Assembly (NCBI RefSeq): GCF_016919385.1
Contig: NZ_CP070351.1
Span: 1,426,001-1,490,000 of the forward strand
DNA: 64,000 nucleotides
Direction of reading: 5' to 3'
Source: Gordonia sp. PDNC005
GTDB taxonomy: Bacteria > Actinomycetota > Actinomycetes > Mycobacteriales > Mycobacteriaceae
Position numbers and translations under genes: made by a program. Positions within the stretch are counted from its first letter, which is position 1. Each line of letters starts with the position of its first letter. A model generated the notes under the pieces. It had not been told where the DNA came from. It made no database searches and saw nothing but the letters and a program-made list of their open reading frames with translations. This document shows, piece after piece, positions 19,323 through 27,877 of the stretch.

Positions 19323-21035
19323 ATGACCAAGATCGATGCCGCGCCCGTGCAGTCCGCAGACAATCCGTTCGCCGCCAGCTCAGTCGTGACCGGAACTCCG
19401 GTGGTCGGAGGGCTCGCGTACGGCCCGATCATCCGCGTCGGCGAGCGGCCCACGTACGACGCAGCAGCCGCGCCCGTCGCCGAGGGGGAGCGTGAGTCCG
19501 AGACCACCCGTTTCGTCGACGCCGCGACTGTCGTGGCTGCACGGCTCTCCGACCGGGCATCACACAGCACCGGCGTCTCTGCTGAAGTCCTCACTGCGAC
19601 AGCGGGTCTCGCGCGCGATCGAGGATGGATCGGTGCGGCGTCCAAGCTGATCGCCGCAGGCAGACCGGCGCCGGCCGCCGCAGCGGCGGCCACCGAACAG
19701 TTCGTCGAGATGTTCACCAAACTCGGTGGTCTGATGGCCGAGCGGGTGACCGACCTGCGCGATGTCCGTGACCGCGTGATCGCCGAACTCCTCGGCCTTC
19801 CGGAGCCGGGCATCCCGACACCCGAGGTGCCGTCCATCTTGTGCGCCGACGATCTCGCGCCGGCGGACACCGCAGGGCTCGATCCTGCGTTGGTCGTGGG
19901 GTTGGCGATGCGGCTCGGCGGACCGAGCAGTCACACGGCCATCATCGCGCGTCAGCTCGGCATCCCGTGCATCGTCGCGGCGGCCGATCTCGACGACATC
20001 CCCACCGGAGCACACGGGTACGTCGACGGCGCAACGGGCACGATCGGCATCAATCCCGACGACGCGTTGATCTCAGCCGCGATCGCGGCGGCGCGGGAGC
20101 AGTCGGAGAAGGTCGCCGCCTGGCGGGGTCCCGGTGCCACGGCCGACGGTGAGCCGGTGCTCATTCTCGCGAATGTGGCCGACGGAGTGTCGGCGCGAGC
20201 CGCGGCCGAGGCGCCAGTCCAGGGAGTCGGCCTGTTTCGCACGGAGCTCGCATTTCTGGACCGCGCGACCGAGCCGACGCTCGAAGAGCAGACCGCGCTG
20301 TATCGCGAGGTCATCGACGCATTCGATGGACAGAAAGTGGTCATTCGAACTCTCGACGCCGGCTCGGACAAGCCGCTGAAGTTCGTCGCCAGCGCCGACG
20401 AGCCGAATCCGGCGATGGGCGTCCGAGGCAATCGGATCGTCTCCACGTACCCGGAGATCCGGAACGGCCAGCTCGATGCGCTCGCAGCCGCGGCGCAAGG
20501 GGCGGGAGCTGTTCCGTGGGTGATGGCGCCGATGATCGCAACCGTCGACGAGGCTCGCGAATTCGCCGGTCAGGTCCGTGATCGGGGCATGGTCCCCGGC
20601 GTCATGATCGAAGTGCCCTCCGCGGCGATACTGGCCGACAAGATCTTGGCCGAAGTCGACTTCGTGTCGGTCGGGACCAATGACCTGACCCAGTACACGA
20701 TGGCGGCCGATCGCATGTCGCCGGAGCTCGCATCGCTCACCGATCCGTGGCAGCCCGCTGTCCTCGCGCTCATCGCGATGATCGGTGAGGCGGGAGAGAA
20801 GCAGGCCAAGTCCGTCGGTGTCTGCGGTGAGGCCGCGGCAGATCCGTTGTTGGCCTGCGTCCTGGTCGGGCTCGGTGTGCGATCCCTGTCATCGGCCCCC
20901 GCGGCGTCGGCCGCCGTTGGACTCAAGCTGGGCGGCGTGACCCTGCAGCAGTGCCGTGAGGCCGCGGCCGCAGCGCTCGCGGCGACCAGCGCGTCGGGCG
21001 CGCGTGACGCTGCACGCGCGGTGGTCGGCGCCTGA
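19323..21035 (+). CDS. ptsI: PTS Enzyme I
   Basis: Phosphoenolpyruvate:protein phosphotransferase, the first step of the PTS, which phosphorylates HPr. The 570-residue protein has the phosphorylated His204 in GGPSSHTAIIARQLGIPC. The PEP-binding barrel contains GVGLFRTELAFL, GVRGNR and SVGTNDLTQYTMAADR, and the Cys of VCGEAAADP is present. ATG 19323 is chosen because homology begins there and a -10 element lies immediately upstream. The earlier in-frame ATG at 19269 is inside the promoter region. Confidence 0.96.
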   Translation: MTKIDAAPVQSADNPFAASSVVTGTPVVGGLAYGPIIRVGERPTYDAAAAPVAEGERESETTRFVDAATVVAARLSDRASHSTGVSAEVLTATAGLARDRGWIGAASKLIAAGRPAPAAAAAATEQFVEMFTKLGGLMAERVTDLRDVRDRVIAELLGLPEPGIPTPEVPSILCADDLAPADTAGLDPALVVGLAMRLGGPSSHTAIIARQLGIPCIVAAADLDDIPTGAHGYVDGATGTIGINPDDALISAAIAAAREQSEKVAAWRGPGATADGEPVLILANVADGVSARAAAEAPVQGVGLFRTELAFLDRATEPTLEEQTALYREVIDAFDGQKVVIRTLDAGSDKPLKFVASADEPNPAMGVRGNRIVSTYPEIRNGQLDALAAAAQGAGAVPWVMAPMIATVDEAREFAGQVRDRGMVPGVMIEVPSAAILADKILAEVDFVSVGTNDLTQYTMAADRMSPELASLTDPWQPAVLALIAMIGEAGEKQAKSVGVCGEAAADPLLACVLVGLGVRSLSSAPAASAAVGLKLGGVTLQQCREAAAAALAATSASGARDAARAVVGA

Positions 21036-21052
21036 CGAGGGGCGCCGACCAC
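21021..21052. terminator. Hairpin at the ptsI/lexA convergence
   Basis: GTGGTCGGCGCC (21021-21032) pairs perfectly with 21041-21052 around an 8-nt loop that contains the ptsI stop codon. It lies between the convergent ptsI and lexA ends. There is no clear U-tract. Confidence 0.6.
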
Positions 21053-21065
21053 AAGCGGTGATGCG

Positions 21066-21737
21066 TCAGATGCGACGCATCACCGTGACGACCTTGCCGA
21101 GGATCGCGGCGTCGTCGCCGGGGATCGGCTCGAAGTGCTCGTTGTGAGGGAGCAGCCACACGTGGCCGTCCTTGCGCTTGAAGGTCTTCACCGTGGCCTC
21201 GCCGTCGATCATGGCGGCGACGATGTCGCCGTTCTCTGCGACGTTCTGCTGACGGACGACGACCCAGTCGCCGTCGCAGATGGCGGCGTCGATCATCGAC
21301 TCGCCGACCACCCGGAGCATGAACAGTGAGCCGTCGCCGACGAGTTCCTTCGGCATCGGGAACACTTCTTCGACTGCTTGCTCGGCGAGGATCGGACCGC
21401 CCGCGGCGATGCGGCCGAGCACTGGCACGAACGTCGGTGTCGGCAGCGACTCCGAGGACTCGTCGGCAGGGGGAGTGCGGTTGTCGTCGCGGACGTTCAC
21501 CGCACGCGGACGATGAGGATCGCGCTTGAGCAGGCCGCGGCGTTCCAGTGTGCGCAACTGGTGTGCCACCGACGATGTCGACGTGAGGCCGACGGCTTCG
21601 CCGATCTCGCGGATGCTCGGCGGGTAGCCGCGTTCCCGGACCGACTTCCGGATCACCTCGAGCACTTCACGCTGACGCTGAGTCAGCGACGCCTCCAGGG
21701 TGGAGGTCGAGAGCAGGGGATCTGGATTGTCCGCCAT
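21066..21737 (-). CDS. lexA: SOS repressor LexA
   Basis: Represses the SOS regulon and self-cleaves when activated by RecA filaments. The winged helix covers residues 19-80 ([22 protein letters not shown]). The cleavage bond is A112-G113 in RIAAGGPI. The catalytic dyad is S147 (GESMID) and K184 (TVKTFK). Two adjacent ATG codons occur (21740, 21737). The second has better spacing from AAAGGA, giving 223 residues. The gene has its own SOS box at 21806-21821, so it is autoregulated. Confidence 0.97.
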   Translation of the reverse strand: MADNPDPLLSTSTLEASLTQRQREVLEVIRKSVRERGYPPSIREIGEAVGLTSTSSVAHQLRTLERRGLLKRDPHRPRAVNVRDDNRTPPADESSESLPTPTFVPVLGRIAAGGPILAEQAVEEVFPMPKELVGDGSLFMLRVVGESMIDAAICDGDWVVVRQQNVAENGDIVAAMIDGEATVKTFKRKDGHVWLLPHNEHFEPIPGDDAAILGKVVTVMRRI

Positions 21738-21780
21738 CATCGGTCCTTTCCATTCGAACATCGCGTGTGAACTGACCTCG

Positions 21781-21821
21781 ACGTTAGTCGACTGGATCAC
21801 AGATTTCAAACAATTGTTCGA
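21781..21821 (-). promoter_or_regulatory. lexA promoter with LexA box
   Basis: On the minus strand the -35 TTGAAA (21809-21804), a 17-nt spacer and the -10 TAACGT (21786-21781) form a good promoter. TCAAACAATTGTTCGA (21806-21821, plus-strand reading) matches TCGAAC-N4-GTTCGA at 15 of 16 positions, counting the free N4, and overlaps the -35. Confidence 0.75.
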
Positions 21822-21858
21822 CGTGTTGCTGACTTTGTCAGACCCATGGTGTTAACTA

Positions 21859-21889
21859 TCGAACAAAGGTTCTTCGAACAGTTGATCGA
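21859..21889. promoter_or_regulatory. Two tandem LexA boxes upstream of the ChiZ-like gene
   Basis: TCGAACAAAGGTTCTT (21859-21874) and TCGAACAGTTGATCGA (21874-21889) share one base. They match the LexA consensus with two and one mismatches. A further TCGAAC half-site begins at 21886. They lie directly before the AGGAGG ribosome site (21892-21897), and the first overlaps a possible -10 (TATCGA, 21857-21862). Confidence 0.7.
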
Positions 21890-21902
21890 ACAGGAGGCTC
21901 CG

Positions 21903-22502
21903 ATGAGTCAGGCACTGATCACCCGCCCCGCAGCCGGTATCGCTCGCGGACCCCAGAATGCGCGTGTTGCAGCGATGACCTGCGATATCCCGCTCGTCGA
22001 GGCGCGTCGGATCGATCACACGACTCCGCGTGTGGATGGAGACGTGTGCCGTCCGACGGGACGAGGGCGACGGCGATCGGCGGGTGTCGATTCGCTCAAG
22101 CACGAGCCGGAGGCTCAGTGGGAGGCGCGTGATCGTGGCGTCGTCCGGTCCGGTCGAGCCTCCCGTTCGGCCGGGGCCGCAGCGATGACGAACCGTTCGA
22201 ACATCGAGGCCGTGTTCCGTCGTCGTCGGGTGGTCGGTGCGGTGCTTCTCGGTGCGGTCTTGGCCGGCGCGGTGTGGATCCTTGCGATCATCGGTGGTTC
22301 GTATCAGGATGCCGCGACGTCGGATGTTCCGGCGGCGACTCAAGTGATTCACGTCAGGTCGGGTGAGTCGTTGACTGACGTCGCACGCCGGATAGCGCCG
22401 GAGCTGCCCGCTGCGGGCGTCGTTGCACAGTTGCGTGCGATGAACGGGCTGGAGACTTCAGGTCTCCGCGTGAGTCAGTCGCTGGTGGCTCCCGCGTACT
22501 GA
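21903..22502 (+). CDS. SOS-induced LysM membrane protein, ChiZ/DivS-like cell-division inhibitor
   Basis: Divergent from lexA, this is the position of mycobacterial Rv2719c (ChiZ) and corynebacterial DivS, which delay division after DNA damage. The 199-residue protein has a disordered Arg-rich cytoplasmic half, one transmembrane helix at about 110-132 (VVGAVLLGAVLAGAVWILAII), and a C-terminal LysM-type domain (about 147-198, beginning HVRSGESLTDVARRI). The ATG at 21903 has AGGAGG 5 nt upstream. Two LexA boxes directly upstream support SOS control. Assignment rests on position, topology and LysM. Sequence conservation in the N-terminal half is low. Confidence 0.82.
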   Translation: MSQALITRPAAGIARGPQNARVAAMTCDIPLVEARRIDHTTPRVDGDVCRPTGRGRRRSAGVDSLKHEPEAQWEARDRGVVRSGRASRSAGAAAMTNRSNIEAVFRRRRVVGAVLLGAVLAGAVWILAIIGGSYQDAATSDVPAATQVIHVRSGESLTDVARRIAPELPAAGVVAQLRAMNGLETSGLRVSQSLVAPAY

Positions 22503-22520
22503 CCTGAGTGCGACGGACGT

Positions 22521-22526
22521 TATCAT
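22521..22526 (+). promoter_or_regulatory. -10 element of nrdR (leaderless)
   Basis: TATCAT ends 6 nt before the nrdR ATG at 22533. The intervening CGGGGG is too close to the start to be a standard ribosome site. Confidence 0.45.
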
Positions 22527-22532
22527 CGGGGG

Positions 22533-22979
22533 ATGCGCTGCCCGTTCTGCAAGAACGACGACACACGAGTGGTGGACTCCCGCGTTGCCGATGACGGCTT
22601 GGCGATCCGCCGCCGTCGGTCATGCGCGGAATGCGGTCGACGCTTCAGCACAGTCGAGGCGGCAGTGCTGTCCGTTGTGAAGCGGAACGGTATCACCGAG
22701 CCTTTCAGTCGCGAGAAGGTCATGAAGGGCGTCCGCCGGGCGTGTCAGGGCCGCAGTGTCGACGAAGACGCACTCGCCAAACTCGCCTCGCAGGTGGAGG
22801 ACACTGTGCGCGGCCTCGGTTCGGCCGAGATCCCCAGTAATGAGGTCGGACTCGCGATCCTGCGTCCGCTCCGTGACCTCGACGAGGTCGCCTACCTGCG
22901 GTTCGCCTCGGTCTACAAGTCGTTCGAATCGGCCGACGACTTCCAGAAGGAGATCAACGAGCTCCGCGAGCGCGTCTGA
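22533..22979 (+). CDS. nrdR: Transcriptional repressor NrdR
   Basis: Represses ribonucleotide reductase genes in response to ATP/dATP. The 148-residue protein has an N-terminal zinc ribbon with C3, C6, C31 and C34, an Arg-rich DNA-binding turn (IRRRRSC), and an ATP-cone domain from about residue 46 ([20 protein letters not shown]) to 136. Length matches the family. Its end is 5 bp from the convergent hrpA end. Confidence 0.97.
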   Translation: MRCPFCKNDDTRVVDSRVADDGLAIRRRRSCAECGRRFSTVEAAVLSVVKRNGITEPFSREKVMKGVRRACQGRSVDEDALAKLASQVEDTVRGLGSAEIPSNEVGLAILRPLRDLDEVAYLRFASVYKSFESADDFQKEINELRERV

Positions 22980-22984
22980 CTCCC

Positions 22985-25900
22985 TCAGAACTGAGTGATT
23001 GCCTTGAGCACCCGTTTCTCGGATATCGGGCCCGCAGTGCCGAGCTGCTGTGCGAACAGGCTCACTCGCAGTTCCTCCAACTGCCACTGGACGAGATCGT
23101 TCAGGGCATCTTGTCGAGCCTCCGGTACCTGCGCCAGCCGCTGATTCCATGCAGCGATCACGCGGTCGACGACGACCATGCCCTGATTGTCGCGCGCGGC
23201 CGAGCCGGGGAGTGATTCCAGGCGGAGCCGTGCAGCCGTCAGGTAACGCGGCAGTGATCGAAGCGCCGACCCTGGAGTGACGGCGATGAATCCGTCGAAC
23301 ACGAGATTGGCTGCCTGATCGGCGACGTCGTCCGCTGCGAGCGAGCCCGTGCGCGAATCGATGGTGCGCCGGAGCTCGGAGTACTCCGCGAGCGTCGCGA
23401 CTGCGAGGTCGAAGTACTCGGGTGCCAACGAGCGCACCGTCGGTGCGATCCGACCGGACATGGCCGCGAAGTCGGAGGGGCTGCGGAGGTCGCCGAGTGT
23501 GGTCTCGCGTGCGAGGACATCTGCCACTGCCCGCCGTGTGCAGTCCGCGAGCAGTGCGTCGACGTCTTGGTACGGGCTCTGACTGAGCGCGAGTCTGCGT
23601 GCAGGAGGCAACGACGAAGCGAGTTTCCGGCTCGGCGGGGCGATCGCCAGCGTCAGCAGTTCACGGACGCCTGCGGTGATACCAGCGTCACGTGCCACCG
23701 GGCTCGGGACGGTGGTGACCCGGACGCCGCGGCCGGGGATCACATGGAGTGTCGGGTACCGCGTCACCTGCTGACCTGCGAGCGTCTGCACTCGACTGTC
23801 GTCGAGAGTTCCGATGCCGTCGGATGCCCAGGTGGTGTAGACGGCGTCGTCCGCGGCGGGACTCGCGGTGGCCGGGGCGAATTGCGAGCGGAGGTCGCCG
23901 AGACGACCGCTTCGAGCGATGACGGCGCCGTTCGCATCATCGACGACGGCGAAGTGCATCCGCAAGTGGTCGGGCAGGGTGTCTGGGCGGAAATCGCGAG
24001 GACCGAGCGACATGCGGGTGATCGACGATAGCTCTCGCGCGAGCGCCGGAACCAACGCCTCCGAGCGAGGCGTGAGCTGGTCGAGGGCGAGATCGGCGTA
24101 CCGCTGCGCGGGTGACATCGACTTGCGCAAGCCCTTGGGGAGAGACTTGATCAGCGCTGTCGCGAGCTCACTGCGCATGCCCGGCACCAACCAGTCGAAA
24201 CCGCCGTCGTGGACGTGGGAGAGCAGTGCGCGCGGAATGACGACCGTGACACCGTCGTCCGGTGCTCCGGGGGAGAAGTTGTATCGCAACTCGAGGCGTG
24301 TCTCGCCCTGCTGCCAGGCCTCGGGGAAATCTGCCGCGGACGGACCATCGTCAGACCGGAGCATGTCGACCGACAAGTTCAGCAGCGTCGGATCAGCTCG
24401 GCCCGCCTTCTTCCACCACGAGTCGAAGTGCCGTGCGGACACGACGTTCGCCGGGACGCGCGCGTCGTAGAAGTCGAAGAGCTCTGTGTCCGAGAGGCCG
24501 AGGTCTCGGCGTCGTGTTCGGTGCTCGAGGTCCTCCGCGCTGGAGATGATGTCGGCGTTGTGGCGGACGAAGGCGTGCCGACTGCGCCACTTTCCGCCGA
24601 CGAGGGCCTCGGTGATGAAGATCTCGCGGGATGTCTTCGGGTCGATGGGCCCGTAGTGCACACGGCGCTGCACGACGAGCGGCACCCCGTACAGGCTCAC
24701 ACGCTCGTAGGCCATCACCGCGGCTCGGCGGGTGGACCAGTGCGGCTCGCTGTACGTGCGGGTCACGAGGTCGCCGGCGGCCGCCTCGACCCATTCCGGG
24801 TTGATCGTCGCGACTGTGTGCGCGAACAGTCGGGAGGTCTCCATGAGTTCGGCGGCCATCACGAATGCGGGCGGCTTCGACGACAGGAACGATCCGGGGA
24901 AGATTGCGAACTTCGTACCGCGGGTGCCCAGGAATTCGCGTGTGTCGCCCTGGCGCGCGCCGATGTTCGTGAGCAGTCCGGTGAGCAGGGACGTGTGGAT
25001 CGCTGTCGCATCGACCTCGGTAGTCGGAACCTGCCAGTCGAGGTCGCGGACCGTGCGGGTCAGCTGGCGATGCAGATCGATCCATTCGCGGACGCGCAAG
25101 AAGTGGATGAATTCGCGTTCGCACTGTCGTCGGAACTGATTGCTCGACAGTGCGGAGCGCTGTTCTTGCAGGTACGACCACAGTTGAACCTGACCGAGGA
25201 ACTCCGAGCCGGGGACCGCGTGCTTCTTGTGCGCGGCGGTGGCGGCGTCGCGCTTGTCGGACGGGAACTCTCGTACGTCGGGCAGCGCGAGAGCCGCGGC
25301 GATCACCAAGACGTGATCGAGGCAGCCGTTCTCGTGACCGGCCACGAGCATACGGCCGAGTCGCGGGTCGACGGGAAGCCGTGCGAGCGTCCGACCCACC
25401 TTGGTCAGTCGAGCCGAGGCGGAGTCGGTGTCGGTGACGGCGCCGAGCTCGGACAGCAAGGCCATGCCGTCTCGGATCGCCCGCGACTCGGGCGGCTGAA
25501 CGAACGGGAAATCGGCGATGTCGCCGAGTTTCAGCGACAGCATGGACAGGATGACGGCGGCGAGGTTGCTGCGGAGGATCTCGGGATCGGTGTACTCGGG
25601 GCGTGCGTCGAAGTCGTCCTCGGCGTATAGGCGAATGCACACGCCCGGGGCGACACGACCGCAGCGTCCGGCGCGTTGACGAGCGCTCGCTTGCGACACC
25701 TTCTCGATGGGGAGCCGCGTGACCTTCGTCCGCGTCGAGTACCTGGAGATGCGTGCGGTTCCCGAATCGATGACGTAGCGGATTCCCGGCACGGTCAACG
25801 ATGTCTCGGCGACGTTGGTCGCCAACACGATGCGACGGCCGTCAGACGGGCTGAACACCTTGTGCTGCTCCGCGACCGAGAGCCGGGCGTACAGGGGGAC

Positions 25901-26668
25901 GACCTCCACGTCGGGTCGTCGGCCGAGCGTGTCCGCGGTCTCCCGGATGTCGCGCTCGGTCGGGAGGAACACCAGGATGTCGCCGTTTCCGCCGGACCAC
26001 AGTTCTCGGACGGCGGCCTCGATAGCGGCGATCTGGTCGAGGTCGGCGTGGTCCTCGTCGTCGGTCGCGAGGGGGCGATAGCGCACCTCGACGGGATACG
26101 TCCGGCCGGAGACCTCGATGATGGGGACCGCGTCGTCCGGCCCCGCGAAGTGTTTGGCGAATCGATCGGGTTCGATAGTCGCCGACGTGATGACCAGCTT
26201 CAGGTCGGGCCTGCGAGGTAGGAGCTGCTTCAGATATCCGAGCAGGAAGTCGATGTTGAGGCTGCGTTCGTGAGCCTCATCGATGATCAGCGTGTCGTAT
26301 CGACGAAGTAGCGGGTCGGTCGTGATCTCACGCAGGAGGATGCCGTCGGTCATCACCTTGATCTGTGTGTTCTTCGAACTCTTGTCGGAGAACCGCACCT
26401 GGTAGCCGACTGCGTCGCCGATCTCTGTCTGCAGTTCGTCGGCGATGCGCCGCGCCACCGACGTCGCTGCGATGCGCCGCGGCTGCGTGTGGCCGATGGA
26501 CGTTCGCCCCATCTCCAGGCAGATCTTCGGGAGTTGAGTGGTCTTGCCCGATCCCGTCTCGCCGGCGATCACCACCACTTGGTGATCACGGATCGCTTCG
26601 GCGATGTCCTCGCGGCAGGCGCTGACGGGCAGCTCGGGCGGATAAGTGATGGTCAGCGTCGACGACAT
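22985..26668 (-). CDS. hrpA: ATP-dependent RNA helicase HrpA (DEAH box)
   Basis: A 1227-residue DEAH/RHA helicase acting on RNA. Motif I GETGSGKT is at residues 36-43 and motif II DEAH at 130-133, then SAT (VITSATIE), the QRAGRCGR motif VI, and the helicase-associated domains. The C-terminal DUF3418-like region (about 600-1227) distinguishes HrpA from shorter DEAH helicases. It reads opposite to its neighbours. E. coli HrpA is about 1300 residues, so this copy is full length. Confidence 0.96.
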   Translation of the reverse strand: MSSTLTITYPPELPVSACREDIAEAIRDHQVVVIAGETGSGKTTQLPKICLEMGRTSIGHTQPRRIAATSVARRIADELQTEIGDAVGYQVRFSDKSSKNTQIKVMTDGILLREITTDPLLRRYDTLIIDEAHERSLNIDFLLGYLKQLLPRRPDLKLVITSATIEPDRFAKHFAGPDDAVPIIEVSGRTYPVEVRYRPLATDDEDHADLDQIAAIEAAVRELWSGGNGDILVFLPTERDIRETADTLGRRPDVEVVPLYARLSVAEQHKVFSPSDGRRIVLATNVAETSLTVPGIRYVIDSGTARISRYSTRTKVTRLPIEKVSQASARQRAGRCGRVAPGVCIRLYAEDDFDARPEYTDPEILRSNLAAVILSMLSLKLGDIADFPFVQPPESRAIRDGMALLSELGAVTDTDSASARLTKVGRTLARLPVDPRLGRMLVAGHENGCLDHVLVIAAALALPDVREFPSDKRDAATAAHKKHAVPGSEFLGQVQLWSYLQEQRSALSSNQFRRQCEREFIHFLRVREWIDLHRQLTRTVRDLDWQVPTTEVDATAIHTSLLTGLLTNIGARQGDTREFLGTRGTKFAIFPGSFLSSKPPAFVMAAELMETSRLFAHTVATINPEWVEAAAGDLVTRTYSEPHWSTRRAAVMAYERVSLYGVPLVVQRRVHYGPIDPKTSREIFITEALVGGKWRSRHAFVRHNADIISSAEDLEHRTRRRDLGLSDTELFDFYDARVPANVVSARHFDSWWKKAGRADPTLLNLSVDMLRSDDGPSAADFPEAWQQGETRLELRYNFSPGAPDDGVTVVIPRALLSHVHDGGFDWLVPGMRSELATALIKSLPKGLRKSMSPAQRYADLALDQLTPRSEALVPALARELSSITRMSLGPRDFRPDTLPDHLRMHFAVVDDANGAVIARSGRLGDLRSQFAPATASPAADDAVYTTWASDGIGTLDDSRVQTLAGQQVTRYPTLHVIPGRGVRVTTVPSPVARDAGITAGVRELLTLAIAPPSRKLASSLPPARRLALSQSPYQDVDALLADCTRRAVADVLARETTLGDLRSPSDFAAMSGRIAPTVRSLAPEYFDLAVATLAEYSELRRTIDSRTGSLAADDVADQAANLVFDGFIAVTPGSALRSLPRYLTAARLRLESLPGSAARDNQGMVVVDRVIAAWNQRLAQVPEARQDALNDLVQWQLEELRVSLFAQQLGTAGPISEKRVLKAITQF

Positions 26669-26740
26669 GATCCGTCAATCCTACGTGCGTGCTGGGTCGA
26701 ACCGTTGCCATGCCGTCGCGTGACTGGTGAGGTGTCGGTC

Positions 26741-27202
26741 ATGACGAATGACTCACGACGCGTGATCTCCGCCCAGCGAACGGTTGCCGCTCCAACCGAG
26801 GTCATCTTCGACCTCATCGCCGATCCGACACGCCAACCGGAATGGGACGGCAACGACAATCTGCGGAGTGCGGCCCCCGGCCAGCGAATCCATGCCGTCG
26901 GCGACACCTTCGACACCGTTCTGACGACCGGCGACGTGCGCCGCAATCACGTCGTCGAGTTCACCGAGGGGCGGCTCGTCGCATGGCAGCCGTCTCCGGT
27001 GGACGCACCGCGTCCCGGGCACCTCTGGCGGTGGGAGGTGACGCCGACCGACGGTGGCGCCGTCGTGACGCACACGTACGACTGGACGGAACTGCACGAC
27101 ACCACCCGGCAGGCGCGCGCGAAGGCGACGACGGTAGACAAGCTCGCCGCGTCTGTCGATCGGCTCGCCGAACTGGCCGAGGGACAGGCGCCGAGCGCCT
27201 GA
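26741..27202 (+). CDS. SRPBCC (START-like) family protein
   Basis: A 153-residue hydrophobic-pocket protein of the polyketide-cyclase/START superfamily. The start is typical (RVISAQRTVAAPTEVIFDLIADPTRQPEWDG). Next come the beta strands with RRNHVVEFTEGRLVAWQP and GGAVVTHTYDW, then the long C-terminal helix (TTVDKLAASVDRLAEL). Ligand and role are unknown. The start at ATG 26741 has GAGG upstream at a good distance. GTG 26732 is an in-frame alternative. Confidence 0.85.
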   Translation: MTNDSRRVISAQRTVAAPTEVIFDLIADPTRQPEWDGNDNLRSAAPGQRIHAVGDTFDTVLTTGDVRRNHVVEFTEGRLVAWQPSPVDAPRPGHLWRWEVTPTDGGAVVTHTYDWTELHDTTRQARAKATTVDKLAASVDRLAELAEGQAPSA

Positions 27203-27211
27203 CGTGGCAGG

Positions 27212-27832
27212 TCAGAAGCGAATGTGCCGTACGGCGACCTCAGCTCGACGGACCGCCGCGGCCGGTCGTGACAGCCGGTTCCGCGTCAGTGGCAGGCCGA
27301 CGTCCGCTGCGATGGCTTCGACGACCTCGTCGAGTGTGAGATCGTCGGTCTCGACGTGCACACCGAATGAATCGTCGGCGAGCGCAGTCCGACATCGGTC
27401 GATCTGAGCGTGAGCCCACGACTCGTCTCGGCCGAGAAGCCGAGCGCCGAGCGTCGACACCCGTGAGGCCAGGCGGCGTTCGAGCGTCTCTCGACTCGCG
27501 ATGAGCGCGTAGTGGTGGACGTCGATCCCGCGGCGACGGAGTTCGGCCACCGTCTGATCGAAGTACCGAGGGTCGACGACTGTCATCGGCACGAAGACCG
27601 GCTCGTCACCTGCGGCAGCCGACTGCTGGAGAGTGTCGGCGACGCCCGCTCGCCACTGAGGCAGGTCTTGGAAGTCGGTGCGTGCGAACGCAGGCAGCAT
27701 CTTGTGCATCGCGTAACCGAGTATCTCGGGATCTGCGATGTGACCCCGTCCGTGCCTGCGATGCAGTTCGTGGACAGTGTGCGTCTTCCCGGACCCGAAT
27801 GCGCCGTTGACCCAGATGATCATGGGATTCAC
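27212..27832 (-). CDS. TmrB-like P-loop ATP-binding protein
   Basis: The 206-residue protein resembles Bacillus TmrB, an ATP-binding membrane-associated protein that confers tunicamycin resistance. It has MIIWVNGAFGSGKTHT (P-loop residues 10-17), ELHRR, the DP-containing second strand, VPMTVVDPRYFDQ, VHHYALIASRETLERRL, and the C-terminal Gln-Ile-Asp-Arg-Cys helix. Two start codons (27832 GTG or the ATG nine nt later) are possible. Neither has a ribosome site. It could be a kinase of unknown substrate. Resistance is a family inference, not shown here. Confidence 0.75.
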   Translation of the reverse strand: MNPMIIWVNGAFGSGKTHTVHELHRRHGRGHIADPEILGYAMHKMLPAFARTDFQDLPQWRAGVADTLQQSAAAGDEPVFVPMTVVDPRYFDQTVAELRRRGIDVHHYALIASRETLERRLASRVSTLGARLLGRDESWAHAQIDRCRTALADDSFGVHVETDDLTLDEVVEAIAADVGLPLTRNRLSRPAAAVRRAEVAVRHIRF

Positions 27833-27877
27833 GGTACCGACGGGCGGCGATCGGTCGCCTCGTGCGATATTTGACGC

